From: Dehalococcoidia bacterium
GTDB lineage: Bacteria; Chloroflexota; Dehalococcoidia; Tepidiformales; Tepidiformaceae
Direction of reading: 5' to 3'
DNA: 60,983 nt
NCBI GenBank assembly: GCA_003104995.1
Contig: PQAO01000027.1
Location: 220,289-281,271 of the forward strand
The position numbers and the translations under genes were made by a program. How positions within the stretch are numbered: the first letter of the stretch is position 1; each line of letters begins with the position of its first letter. Below, one piece after another: positions 16,378 through 24,004 of the stretch. The notes beneath the pieces are model-generated. The model was not told the origin of the DNA. It worked only from the letters and a program-made list of their open reading frames with translations, and made no database searches.

Positions 16378-16919
16378 CGGCCCTCGCGGCGCTGACACTG
16401 GCACTTGGCGCCGCCTGCGGCGATGACGACGGCGCGGCCGCGCCGGGCGACGGCGCCACCGGCGCCACGGCCGCCGATCTCCTCCCGGACCTTTCGGGCG
16501 ATGGCTTCTCGCTTGTCGAGACCGGGCGAGTCCCCGGCGCGGCCGAGAGCCAGGACGCCCACGTCGCCATCTATGCCAGGCAGGGCGCCGTCAGCTCCGC
16601 CCGGGTCGAGGTCAACATGCACCCCGCTGCCGAGGCCGCGACGGACCAGTTCGGCGCAATCTCCGAAGCACTGAAGAACCCCCCGCCAGACCTCTTCGGC
16701 CCAAATGCGACCCAGGCCGACAACCAGGCCGTGTTCCAGGGCGACCAGTCGCGCAGCTACGTGACGACCAAACCCGACGGCGATGGCAACCTCGTCTACA
16801 CCGATGCCTACCGGTTCGGCCGGGCTGTGGTAATCGTCTACCTCATCAGCAACGACCCGAAGGCCGCCGCTGAGACCCGCAAGGACATCGCGGAGAAGAT
16901 CTCGGCTAAAGCAAAGTAG
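16338..16919 (+). CDS. Lipoprotein of unknown function
   Basis: I choose GTG at 16338. It places a short basic stretch (RRSHRALRG), a hydrophobic signal core and a lipobox (LGAAC, then GDDDG) at the N-terminus of a 193-residue protein. The frame extends 60 bases further up, but those residues lie inside the kinase-like gene and do not look like a signal. The mature part, after an acidic Gly/Ala linker, is a small alpha/beta domain without a match I recognise. Its start overlaps the upstream gene by 40 bases, so it is cotranscribed. It is anchored on the outer face of the cytoplasmic membrane. Confidence 0.7.
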   Translation: MRRSHRALRGIALAALAALTLALGAACGDDDGAAAPGDGATGATAADLLPDLSGDGFSLVETGRVPGAAESQDAHVAIYARQGAVSSARVEVNMHPAAEAATDQFGAISEALKNPPPDLFGPNATQADNQAVFQGDQSRSYVTTKPDGDGNLVYTDAYRFGRAVVIVYLISNDPKAAAETRKDIAEKISAKAK

Positions 16920-16961
16920 GTAGCCGGCGGGCGAGGTCCGTCGCGGGGTGATTGGCTGGCG

Positions 16962-16967
16962 TACAAT
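16962..16967 (+). promoter_or_regulatory. -10 box (TACAAT) for the hydrolase gene
   Basis: TACAAT with the same CCGCGC continuation as at 15709 lies 29 bases before the ATG at 16997. No clear -35 is visible. Confidence 0.5.
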
Positions 16968-16996
16968 CCGCGCCGCGCCACCCGCAGGAGTGCCCG

Positions 16997-18283
16997 ATGA
17001 GCCACCACACCGAAGAACGCGCCCGCCGCTTGCCGTTCGCCTTCTCCTCGCTCGACCCGTCGGTGCGGCGCGATGTCGTGTACCTCGACGCGACAGACAC
17101 GGCCCAGAGCTTCGGAATCCTCTATCGCCCGGCGAACCGCGACCCGAAGACCGCGGTCTACCTGATGCACCCGCGGGGCGAGTTCACGCGCCACTATGTG
17201 GTCCCCGGGCTGACCGCGCGCGGCTACGCGGTCTTCGGCCAGAACAGCCGCTACCTGAACAACGACACCGACATGGTCCACGAGCGGCTGCTGTTGGACA
17301 TCGCCGCGGGGATGCGCTGGCTGAAGGAACAGGGCTTTGAGCGCATCGTCCTCCTCGGCAATAGCGGCGGCGGGTCGCTTCTGGGCTTCTACCAGGCGCA
17401 GGCCTCGCGGATGCCCCACCACCGCCTGACCGCCACCCCGGGAGGCGAACCGATCGACCTGACCGGCGAGCAGATGCCCGGGGGGGACCTCTATGTCGCC
17501 GTCGCGGCGCACCTCGGCGAGGGCCGCTTCATGCTCAACGTCCTCGACCCCAGCGTGACCAGCGAAACGGACCCGACGAGCTACGACCCCGCGTGGGACA
17601 TGTACAACCCGGCGAACGGCTACCGGCCGTTCCCGGAGCCGAGTTCGTACGAGAGGAGCTGGCTGGCTGCCTACCGCGAACTCCAGTACGAGCGCTCGCG
17701 GCGGCTCGACGCCATCGCCCGCGAGTACCTGGCCGAGCACGCCTACTTCCGGGGAGAGCTGCGGTCGCCGCGGTTTGGCGAACTGGCGGACGCTACGCGG
17801 TCGCTCGTCGCGCGGCGTGCCCGGCTCGGCCGCTATATGGTCATCTACCGGACGCTGGCGAACCCGGCCTACCTCGACCCCACCATCGACCCGAGCAACC
17901 GGCCCCTCGGGAGCATCTTCTCGCCGGGCGACCCAATCATCGGGAACTACGGCCCGGGCGGGCTGGCGCGCGTGATGACCCCCCGCGGCTGGCTGAGCAC
18001 CTGGAGCGGCACCAGTTCCCAGGCCGACCTTCCGAACACCATCCACCACGTGACGGTACCGACGCTCATCGTGTACGCCGACGGCGACTGCGACATCTTC
18101 CCGGCCGAGCAGGAGGAGCTGTTGGAGAAGAGCGGCGCCGACGACAAGCTGCTGCGGGTGCTGCCCTGGGCCGACCACTACCTGCACCCGGTCGGCGAAG
18201 AGGGCGCGAAGCTGGCGGACCCGCGCGAGCGGCTCATCGACATGATCGTGCCCTGGATCGAGGAGCGGATCGGCGAGCCGTAG
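16997..18283 (+). CDS. Large alpha/beta hydrolase
   Basis: The ATG at 16997 has CAGGAG six bases upstream. The 428-residue cytoplasmic protein is an alpha/beta hydrolase with nucleophile elbow GNSGGGS near residue 130, a long cap region, and C-terminal VPTLIVYADGDCDIFPAE and WADHYLHP giving Asp and His. An aromatic, Tyr-rich lid (NPANGYRPFPEPSSYERSW) is unusual. The length and motif spacing resemble uncharacterised carboxylic-ester or epoxide-type hydrolases seen in soil Actinomycetota and Chloroflexota. The substrate is unknown. Confidence 0.8.
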   Translation: MSHHTEERARRLPFAFSSLDPSVRRDVVYLDATDTAQSFGILYRPANRDPKTAVYLMHPRGEFTRHYVVPGLTARGYAVFGQNSRYLNNDTDMVHERLLLDIAAGMRWLKEQGFERIVLLGNSGGGSLLGFYQAQASRMPHHRLTATPGGEPIDLTGEQMPGGDLYVAVAAHLGEGRFMLNVLDPSVTSETDPTSYDPAWDMYNPANGYRPFPEPSSYERSWLAAYRELQYERSRRLDAIAREYLAEHAYFRGELRSPRFGELADATRSLVARRARLGRYMVIYRTLANPAYLDPTIDPSNRPLGSIFSPGDPIIGNYGPGGLARVMTPRGWLSTWSGTSSQADLPNTIHHVTVPTLIVYADGDCDIFPAEQEELLEKSGADDKLLRVLPWADHYLHPVGEEGAKLADPRERLIDMIVPWIEERIGEP

Positions 18284-18540
18284 GGAACCGCGCTCGTGCG
18301 GACCACCGCGGCGAGCCCCGACTGTGAAGGAGGGGACACGTACTCCCGGCCCACCATCGCAGGTCCGCTTTTCCTGCCCGTCGCCACCACCCCCAACCGG
18401 CGAGGCACCGGGAACGGGTATCGCGAAGGCGGGCGGGGTTTATTGCCGAGGGTCGGCACGCGCCGTGAGAGCGCCAAGGGGCGGCGGAGCGGGCGGAAAA
18501 GTGGAGTCCTCAGCCAACGCCAACTCCAGTGCCCGGCTCC
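18284..18540. other. Intergenic stretch carrying a dispersed repeat and the edge of a tandem duplication
   Basis: It holds one copy of the short repeat also found at 23698-23751 (separate entries) and, from about 18428, the left edge of the duplicated lipoprotein locus. I see no gene in it. Confidence 0.6.
18311..18364 (+). repeat. Short dispersed repeat, copy 1
   Basis: About 54 bases, starting GGCGAGCCCCGA and containing AAGGAGGGGACACGTACTCC, match the copy at 23698-23751 with only a few mismatches. Each copy lies just after the stop of a plus-strand gene. It can form only a weak stem. Its function is unknown. Confidence 0.7.
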
Positions 18541-19150
18541 TCAGTCGACCGCACCCACGATCCAGACATGCGTCGTCGAACAGCTCGGATCGGGCTGAGT
18601 TATCAGGTTCATGAGGTTCATGTACTCCGGCCCATCCCCACTTCCCCCCGACCTGAATTGTTGGCCCACATGGAATGTCTTGCCCAGGACCACGAGCCTT
18701 CCTGTGCCCGGAGAGAACGACGAATCCCTGGGGAAGATCGGGAGTGTACGCTGGCCCGGTCCAGCGGTTACGTACAGGCACCGACCCTGGACTTCGAGCG
18801 TTCCGTCCAACAGGGCGTCGTCGCCATTGACCTCCCCGCTGTACCGCGGAAACCAGTCCGGCCCGTTGTACCGGAGAAACCAGTCCGGCGCGGCGCCGCG
18901 GTCCCCATTCCCGCAGGCGGCCGCCCCGAAGGATATGGCCATGCCCATGACGGCTGCGACGGCGAGCTTGCGGGATGGTCTCACCACTGGTTTACGCGCC
19001 AGCACGTTGGTAGGTAGGAGCAAGCCATTTCGCCGCCCGACGCTTGCTCATTCGATTGGAAGTTCGGAAACGGTTCGGCGGACTTCACTCAGGAACCTCG
19101 ACCACAAGAGTATCACCGGCTCCAGCGGATCAAATCTGTGGCAGGGTGGT
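18428..19150. repeat. Tandem duplication, unit A
   Basis: This unit contains a lipoprotein gene with both flanks. It matches unit B (19167-19905) with an offset of about 740-755 bases, differing by scattered substitutions and short indels. Matching extends beyond the coding region on both sides. Confidence 0.8.
18541..19023 (-). CDS. Lipoprotein, duplicated copy A
   Basis: This is a 160-residue secreted protein. A basic N-terminus and hydrophobic signal end in a lipobox (FGAAAC, then GNGDRG). The mature N-terminus carries a nine-residue tandem repeat, APDWFLRYN followed by GPDWFPRYSG. Then comes a beta-rich domain (TLEVQGRCLYVTAGPGQR, RLVVLGKTFHVGQQF) and a conserved Cys near the end (DPSCSTTHVWIVGAV). 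I do not recognise the family. A neighbouring paralogue (19294-19815) is nearly identical through most of its length, so this is a recent tandem duplication. The cell-surface site is inferred from the lipobox. Confidence 0.75.
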   Translation of the reverse strand: MLLPTNVLARKPVVRPSRKLAVAAVMGMAISFGAAACGNGDRGAAPDWFLRYNGPDWFPRYSGEVNGDDALLDGTLEVQGRCLYVTAGPGQRTLPIFPRDSSFSPGTGRLVVLGKTFHVGQQFRSGGSGDGPEYMNLMNLITQPDPSCSTTHVWIVGAVD

Positions 19151-19166
19151 GGGATGGGGGCGCGGA

Positions 19167-19905
19167 GGCGGGCGGGTGAATGTGCCGAGGGTGGGCGCCG
19201 GTCGTGGGAGCGCCAAGGGCCGGGTGGCAGGGGGCGGCGGGGGCCGGTGGAAAGTGGAGTCCTCAGCGAAAGCCAACGCCAACACCGGGCTCCTTAGTTG
19301 ACCGCGCCGACGATCCAGACATGCGTCGTCGAACAGCTCGGATCGGGCTGAGTTATCAGGTTCAGGCGCTCCAGCTCAACCCCATATCGCCCACTTCCGC
19401 CCGACCTGAATTGTTGGCCCACATGGAATGTCTTGCCCAGGACCACCAGTCTTCCTGTGGCGGGAGAGAACGACGAATCCCTGGGGAAGATCGGGAGGTA
19501 GCGTTCGCCAGGTCCAGGGGTGACGTACAGGCACCGTCCCTGGAGTTCGAGCGTTCCGTACAACAGGGCGTCGTCGCCATTGACCTCCCCGCCGTACCGC
19601 GGAAACCAGTCCGGCCCGTTGTACCGGAGAAACCAGTCCGGCGCGGCGCCGCCGTCCCCATTCCCGCAGGAGGTCGCCCCGAGGAATACGGCCATGCCCA
19701 TGACGGCTGCGACGGCGAGCTTGCGGGACGGTCTCACTACAGGTCTACGCGGCAGCATGTTGGCAGGTGGGAGCAAGCCATTCCGCCACCCGGCGCCCGC
19801 TCGTTCGAACGACAATTCAGAAACGGATCGGCGGACTTCACTCAGGAACCTCGATCACGAGAGTATCACCGGCACGAGCGGATCGAGTTCGGGGCGGGTG
19901 GCGGT
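19167..19905. repeat. Tandem duplication, unit B
   Basis: This is the second, near-identical copy of the lipoprotein locus, including its flanking DNA. A partial third copy follows at 19924. Confidence 0.8.
19294..19815 (-). CDS. Lipoprotein, duplicated copy B
   Basis: This is the paralogue of the gene at 18541-19023. The signal and lipobox read MAVFLGATSC then GNGDGG. It is preceded by the same PVVRPSRKLAVAAVMGM, which suggests the true start is the ATG giving MLPRRPVV, about 20 codons inside the longest frame. The APDWFLRYN / GPDWFPRYGG repeat, the TLELQGRCLYVTPGPGER segment and the Cys-containing tail are conserved. The main divergence is near the C-terminus, where RYGVELERLNL replaces DGPEYMNLMNL. 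Both copies are intact and codon use is normal, so both are probably expressed. Confidence 0.75.
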   Translation of the reverse strand: MSFERAGAGWRNGLLPPANMLPRRPVVRPSRKLAVAAVMGMAVFLGATSCGNGDGGAAPDWFLRYNGPDWFPRYGGEVNGDDALLYGTLELQGRCLYVTPGPGERYLPIFPRDSSFSPATGRLVVLGKTFHVGQQFRSGGSGRYGVELERLNLITQPDPSCSTTHVWIVGAVN

Positions 19906-19923
19906 GCGATCCGCATCGGGAAC

Positions 19924-19985
19924 GGGGGGCGGGTTCATGGACCCGAGGGTTGGTGCAGTCCGTGAGAGTGTCAAGGGGCGGGTGA
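19924..19985. repeat. Partial third copy of the duplication edge
   Basis: About 60 bases (GGGCGGGTTCATGG, then CCGAGGGTTGG...GTGAGAGTGTCAAGGGGCGGG) repeat the left edge of units A and B. It contains no gene and marks where further copies were lost or where recombination ended. Confidence 0.6.
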
Positions 19986-20401
19986 AACCGCAGGCGGCAA
20001 TGCCCTCTTCACGCGCTGCAATGCCAGAGATTGCTAATCGCGGCGATCCAGCGCACAGTGGACTGGAGGCAGCGAACAGAACGAAGGCCCGGGTGAAATT
20101 GTGAAAAGCCCGTGCCGGTGATTCCCAGTCTGGATCCGGAGACAATTCCGAAGAACTCAGCGCCTTGATGCCGCCACGAACACGGCGGTCCGAATAGGCC
20201 AGCCTCCCGCCCTGACTGATGCCGCGAACCACGGATGCCTGGCCCAACATCTCCAGCCCGAACCCTCCAGATCGACGGGAATGTCGACCACGCAATGCGT
20301 GGCATCGTCCTGAAGGTGCGCCCCGCAAGCCCTCTCAACATGGCTTGGGCGCTCTCGCAACGGTTGGGGACCATGGAACCAGAACAAGGAGGTCGAAACC
20401 A
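19986..20401. other. Gene-free stretch before the glycosyltransferase
   Basis: The roughly 415 bases between the duplication remnant and the GT4 start hold only short open frames without convincing codon bias on either strand. The right end carries the AAGGAGG ribosome site of the next gene. I see no RNA gene. It could contain a long leader or a decayed gene. Confidence 0.5.
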
Positions 20402-21658
20402 ATGAAAGCTGTACTCCACGTTGCCACACTTAACAAAGCGATTGGGCTCGAGACGGGCTACGGCCCAATCGAGACTGTGATCCATGGACTTGATAAGGGT
20501 CTCCACAACCTGGGATACAGGTCCATCGTCGCGTGCTCGGCTGACGCAATCGTCAACGGCGAGAAGCACGAAACCGTGGCGGAAAGCCTCGGAGCGTACT
20601 GCTCCGCGAACACTGAAGCCGCCCAGGAACGTATCGGGCGCCACCTGGCCTCTTCGCTCGCGCGGTCGTGCTCCGGCGATATCGGTGTTGTCCACATGCA
20701 TGAGTGGTACGAGCACATCTATTCGGGCAGCTTCAACCCCTCCGTCCCGATCGTCATGACCTTGCACGTGCCCGGCTCCGACAGCGGGATGGTGGATTTC
20801 CACGACCGGCACCCCGCGACTCCCCTCGCCTCGAGGTCTTCCGTGCACTGGGTGGCCATCAGCGAGTACCAGCGGCGCCAATACGCGGGACTGATACCGA
20901 TTGCGCACACCATTCCCCACGGCATCGACGTGGACCGCTACGAATTTGGCGCCGTGCCGGCCCCTACACCGTACTTGTTCAGCATTGGGCGGATTACGCA
21001 GGTCAAGGGCCAGGACACCGCCATTGAAGTCGCGAAGCGGAGTGGTACGAAGCTGATCCTGGCTGGATGTGTTCAGAACAAGGCAGAGGACCGCGCGTTC
21101 TTCGAGCAACTGCGTCCGTCGATCGACTTCACGGTCGACCTCAGTGACGTTCCGGTCGATGCCAGCTACTACGACCGCGTGATGAAGCCGATCCTCTCGT
21201 CCGACAAGCAGATCGTTTACGTCGGCGAACTGAACGATGCCTCCAAGAAGTACTGGTATCGCCACGCCCTGGCCACGGTCTTCCCGATTCGCTGGGGCGA
21301 GCCGTTCGGGATGGTCCTGATCGAATCGATGGCTTCGGGCACCCCGGTGCTGGCATTCCGCGAGGGTGCTGTGCCCGAGATCCTCGTCGATGGGAAGACG
21401 GGGTTCATCGTGGACTCCGTCGATGCGATGGTTCGCGCGGTCGGTAACGCCGGGAACCTCGACCGCCGCGCCACCCGGGAGCACGTGGAGCGCCATTTCT
21501 CGGTCGACGTCATGGCTCGCCGGTACGCGGCCCTGTACGAAAAGATCATCCGTGGGGATCGCGTGGGTGTCCCTGGCCGCCTCCGGTCGCGGCCCTGGGC
21601 GACGTACGGCCAGCGTCAACCGGTGCTGACCCCTCCGCGCGTGACCGCCGGTGCCTAG
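20402..21658 (+). CDS. GT4-family glycosyltransferase
   Basis: The ATG at 20402 (AAGGAGG nine bases upstream) gives 418 residues with a GT-B fold. The N-terminal acceptor domain includes GLETGYGPIETVIHGLDKGL. The donor domain has FSIGRITQVKGQDTAIEVAK and the E-x7-E signature GEPFGMVLIESMASGTPVLAF. It probably uses a nucleotide sugar and retains anomeric configuration. The next gene, a GH15 hydrolase, begins inside its last codons (8-base overlap), so a shared job in an alpha-glucan or trehalose-type oligosaccharide is likely. The Arg/Pro-rich C-terminal 35 residues are outside the fold. Confidence 0.85.
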   Translation: MKAVLHVATLNKAIGLETGYGPIETVIHGLDKGLHNLGYRSIVACSADAIVNGEKHETVAESLGAYCSANTEAAQERIGRHLASSLARSCSGDIGVVHMHEWYEHIYSGSFNPSVPIVMTLHVPGSDSGMVDFHDRHPATPLASRSSVHWVAISEYQRRQYAGLIPIAHTIPHGIDVDRYEFGAVPAPTPYLFSIGRITQVKGQDTAIEVAKRSGTKLILAGCVQNKAEDRAFFEQLRPSIDFTVDLSDVPVDASYYDRVMKPILSSDKQIVYVGELNDASKKYWYRHALATVFPIRWGEPFGMVLIESMASGTPVLAFREGAVPEILVDGKTGFIVDSVDAMVRAVGNAGNLDRRATREHVERHFSVDVMARRYAALYEKIIRGDRVGVPGRLRSRPWATYGQRQPVLTPPRVTAGA

Positions 21659-23681
21659 GGACCTCCCCGTCAGCAACGGGAACCTCCTCGTAAATTTCGA
21701 CCTCGACTATCGTATCCGCGACATCTACTTCCCGAGAATCGGCCAGGAGAACCACACCCGCGGCGAGCAGTTCCGATTCGGTATCTGGGCCGACGGCCAA
21801 CTGTCCTGGATGGGGCCGGATTGGGAGAAGGTCCTCCGCTATCGAGATGACAGCCTTGTCACGGACGTTTGCCTGACGAACGCCACTCTCGGACTCGAGG
21901 TTCGCTGCCAGGACGCTATTGACGTTCAACTGGACGTCTATTTGCGCCGCGTCGAGGTGACGGACCTGCTGGGCAAAGAGCGGGACGTCCGCCTCTTTTT
22001 CCTCCACGACTTCCACCTCTACGGCCAAGCCGTTGGGGACACAGCGTTTTTCGATCCGCGTTCCAGCTCGGTGATTCACTACAAGGTGAACCGCTATTTC
22101 CTCGCGAGATGCCGGACGGCCGAAAGCGCCGTGCCCGACTACTACTCGTGCGGTCGAAAGGCCTCCCCGGCCATCAGCAGCGAGATTGAGAGCGGTGGCA
22201 GCATCGGAAGCCCGATAGCCTGGGGGGCGACGGAGTCGTACGTCGGCGCCCGGCTCTCGGTCCCGGCCGGAGGCAGCGCTGTTGCCCACTACTGGCTGGC
22301 CGCCGGCAGGCGGTATGCGGACGTAGCAGCTTTGAACGACCTCGTCCTGGCTCACACGCCAGACGCGCTCATCGAGCGGACTTCGAGCTACTGGCGCGCC
22401 TGGGCTCGCAAGGAAGTCCGCACGTTCGGCGACCTGCCTTCTGAAGTCTGCGACGTGTACAACCGCAGCCTGCTGATCCTCCGTTCGCAGATCGACAACC
22501 GAGGGGCCATCATCGCCGCCAACGACTCGGACATCGTCCGCTTCGGTGGCGACACCTATTCGTATATGTGGGGGCGGGATGGCGCGTTCGTTGCCGCGGC
22601 CCTGTGCCGTGCGGGGTATTCCGAGCTGTGCAGGCCGTTCTTCGATTTCTGCAAACGGGTGTTGGCCGAGCCCGGATATCTGCTGCAGCACTATAACCCT
22701 GACGGCTCGGTGGCGAGCAACTGGCACTCCTGGCTGGTGGACGGCGAAGAGGTGCTTCCGATCCAGGAAGACTCGACGGCGCTGCTGCTGTGGGCGCTCT
22801 GGCTTTACTACGAGTGCTCCAAGGACCTCGAATTCATCCGCCCCCTCTACGAGACGTTCGTCCTGAGGTGTGCCGACTTCCTCACGTCCTACCGCGACCC
22901 GCAGACGGGCCTGCCGGAACCGTCGTACGACCTCTGGGAGGAGCGCTTCGGGGTCCACATGTTCACGGTCTCGGCCGTTATCGCCGGGCTGAGGGCGGCG
23001 GCGAAGTTCGCCGGCGTCTTCCAGGATGCGGGGCGCGTCAAGGCGTACGAATCCGTGGCGAACGAAATGGCCGCGGGCCTCTCGGCGTGCCTGTTCGACG
23101 AGCAGCAACAGCGGTACGCGCGGTCGGGTTATCGCCGGCCTGACGGATATGAACTGGACCGCGTCATCGACGTGAGCCTGCTGGGACTCGTGACCCTCGA
23201 AACGTTCCCGCCGGGCGACCCGCGCGTCGCCGCGACCGTGGAAGCTGTACGGCAGCAACTGGGGCTCCAGACGCCGATCGGCGGCGTGGCCCGGTACACG
23301 GACGACAACTACCAGCGTGAGGAGGACGTGCCGCGCGATGTCCCGGGCAACCCGTGGTTCATCGCCACCCTCTGGGTAGCTGACACGATAATCGCTGGGG
23401 CGCAGACGTTGGAGCAGCTCCACGATGCAGTGCCCTACCTCCAGTGGTGCGTGCGCAACGCCCTCCCGTCGGGCGTACTGGCCGAACAGGTGCATCCGCT
23501 GACGGGCGCTCCGCTCTCGGTTTCGCCGCTGACGTGGAGCCACTCGGCGTTCGTCTGGACGGTCCTCGCGTACGTCGACAAGTACCAGTCATTCTGTGGC
23601 GGCACGGCCGCGGGCACGGACATGGCACTACCGGCTGAGCCCTCCGAACCACTGAAGGTGGGGGCGCAGTCCCGGGATTGA
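21651..23681 (+). CDS. GH15-family glucoamylase / trehalase-like hydrolase
   Basis: The GTG start overlaps the GT4 gene by eight bases. Of 676 residues, the first 260 are a beta-sandwich domain (GNLLVNFDLDYRIRDIYFP) and the rest an (alpha/alpha)6 barrel. Barrel signatures include GGDTYSYMWGRDGAFVA, the general-acid region YDLWEERFGVH, and LAEQVHPLTGAPLSVSPLTWSH with the general-base Glu. GH15 enzymes remove glucose from alpha-1,4/1,6-glucans, trehalose or related glucosides. There is no signal peptide, so the enzyme works in the cytoplasm, probably on a storage or compatible-solute sugar made with the coupled glycosyltransferase. Exact substrate unknown. Confidence 0.88.
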   Translation: MPRDLPVSNGNLLVNFDLDYRIRDIYFPRIGQENHTRGEQFRFGIWADGQLSWMGPDWEKVLRYRDDSLVTDVCLTNATLGLEVRCQDAIDVQLDVYLRRVEVTDLLGKERDVRLFFLHDFHLYGQAVGDTAFFDPRSSSVIHYKVNRYFLARCRTAESAVPDYYSCGRKASPAISSEIESGGSIGSPIAWGATESYVGARLSVPAGGSAVAHYWLAAGRRYADVAALNDLVLAHTPDALIERTSSYWRAWARKEVRTFGDLPSEVCDVYNRSLLILRSQIDNRGAIIAANDSDIVRFGGDTYSYMWGRDGAFVAAALCRAGYSELCRPFFDFCKRVLAEPGYLLQHYNPDGSVASNWHSWLVDGEEVLPIQEDSTALLLWALWLYYECSKDLEFIRPLYETFVLRCADFLTSYRDPQTGLPEPSYDLWEERFGVHMFTVSAVIAGLRAAAKFAGVFQDAGRVKAYESVANEMAAGLSACLFDEQQQRYARSGYRRPDGYELDRVIDVSLLGLVTLETFPPGDPRVAATVEAVRQQLGLQTPIGGVARYTDDNYQREEDVPRDVPGNPWFIATLWVADTIIAGAQTLEQLHDAVPYLQWCVRNALPSGVLAEQVHPLTGAPLSVSPLTWSHSAFVWTVLAYVDKYQSFCGGTAAGTDMALPAEPSEPLKVGAQSRD

Positions 23682-23990
23682 GTTCGCCCGGCCACCCGGC
23701 GAGCCCCGAATGTGAAGGAGGGGACACGTACTCCCGGCGCACCATCGCATATCGACCTTTCGCCGAGAGCGCTCCTCCCCGGCGCATCGATTGTCACTCA
23801 CCGGCCGGGGCTCCCGAACCGTCACTTGAACCCCTCGCGGCCTTCGGCCTCCTGCTTGAGTGCCCAGGCGGCGATCAGCGCGTCCGCCGGGATCAGCCGG
23901 AAGTCCGATGACCAGGTGGTGTCCATGGATCGAGACTGTGCCCGAAACTGGCACTTCAACAGAGCCAATTCCTGCTGGTAAGGTTGGACC
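23682..23990. other. Intergenic stretch with a repeat copy and a small antisense ORF
   Basis: It holds the second copy of the dispersed repeat and, on the minus strand, a short coding-like frame (separate entries). TAAGG near its right end serves the MocR start. Confidence 0.6.
23698..23751 (+). repeat. Short dispersed repeat, copy 2
   Basis: This is the near-identical copy of 18311-18364, again about 15 bases after a plus-strand stop codon. Recurrence at gene ends suggests a mobile or RNA-level element such as a REP-like unit. Confidence 0.7.
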
Positions 23991-24004
23991 TTGGACATCG
24001 TCAT
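23822..24004 (-). CDS. Small ORF or C-terminal gene remnant, unknown
   Basis: This 60-codon frame ends in SDFRLIPADALIAAWALKQE. The last 34 codons have strong G/C third-position bias, typical of real genes here, while the first 26 do not. An internal ATG would give a 34-residue peptide. The start at 24004 lies inside the divergent MocR gene. It may be the surviving tail of a lost gene. Confidence 0.3.
   Translation of the reverse strand: MTMSKVQPYQQELALLKCQFRAQSRSMDTTWSSDFRLIPADALIAAWALKQEAEGREGFK

Noticed and set aside
14167..16404. A 745-codon minus-strand open frame
   Set aside because: It lies opposite the HD-GYP and kinase-like genes and has no recognisable motif. Long antisense frames are expected in DNA of this base composition.
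18311..18364. Dispersed repeat as part of a tRNA gene
   Set aside because: A GGGA-N7-TCCC arm resembles a T-arm, but the loop lacks TTCRA and no acceptor, anticodon or D arm can be built in either copy.
19855..20328. A 157-codon minus-strand frame before the GT4 gene
   Set aside because: Codon bias is poor, composition is Arg/Ser/Pro noise, and there is no ribosome site or motif.
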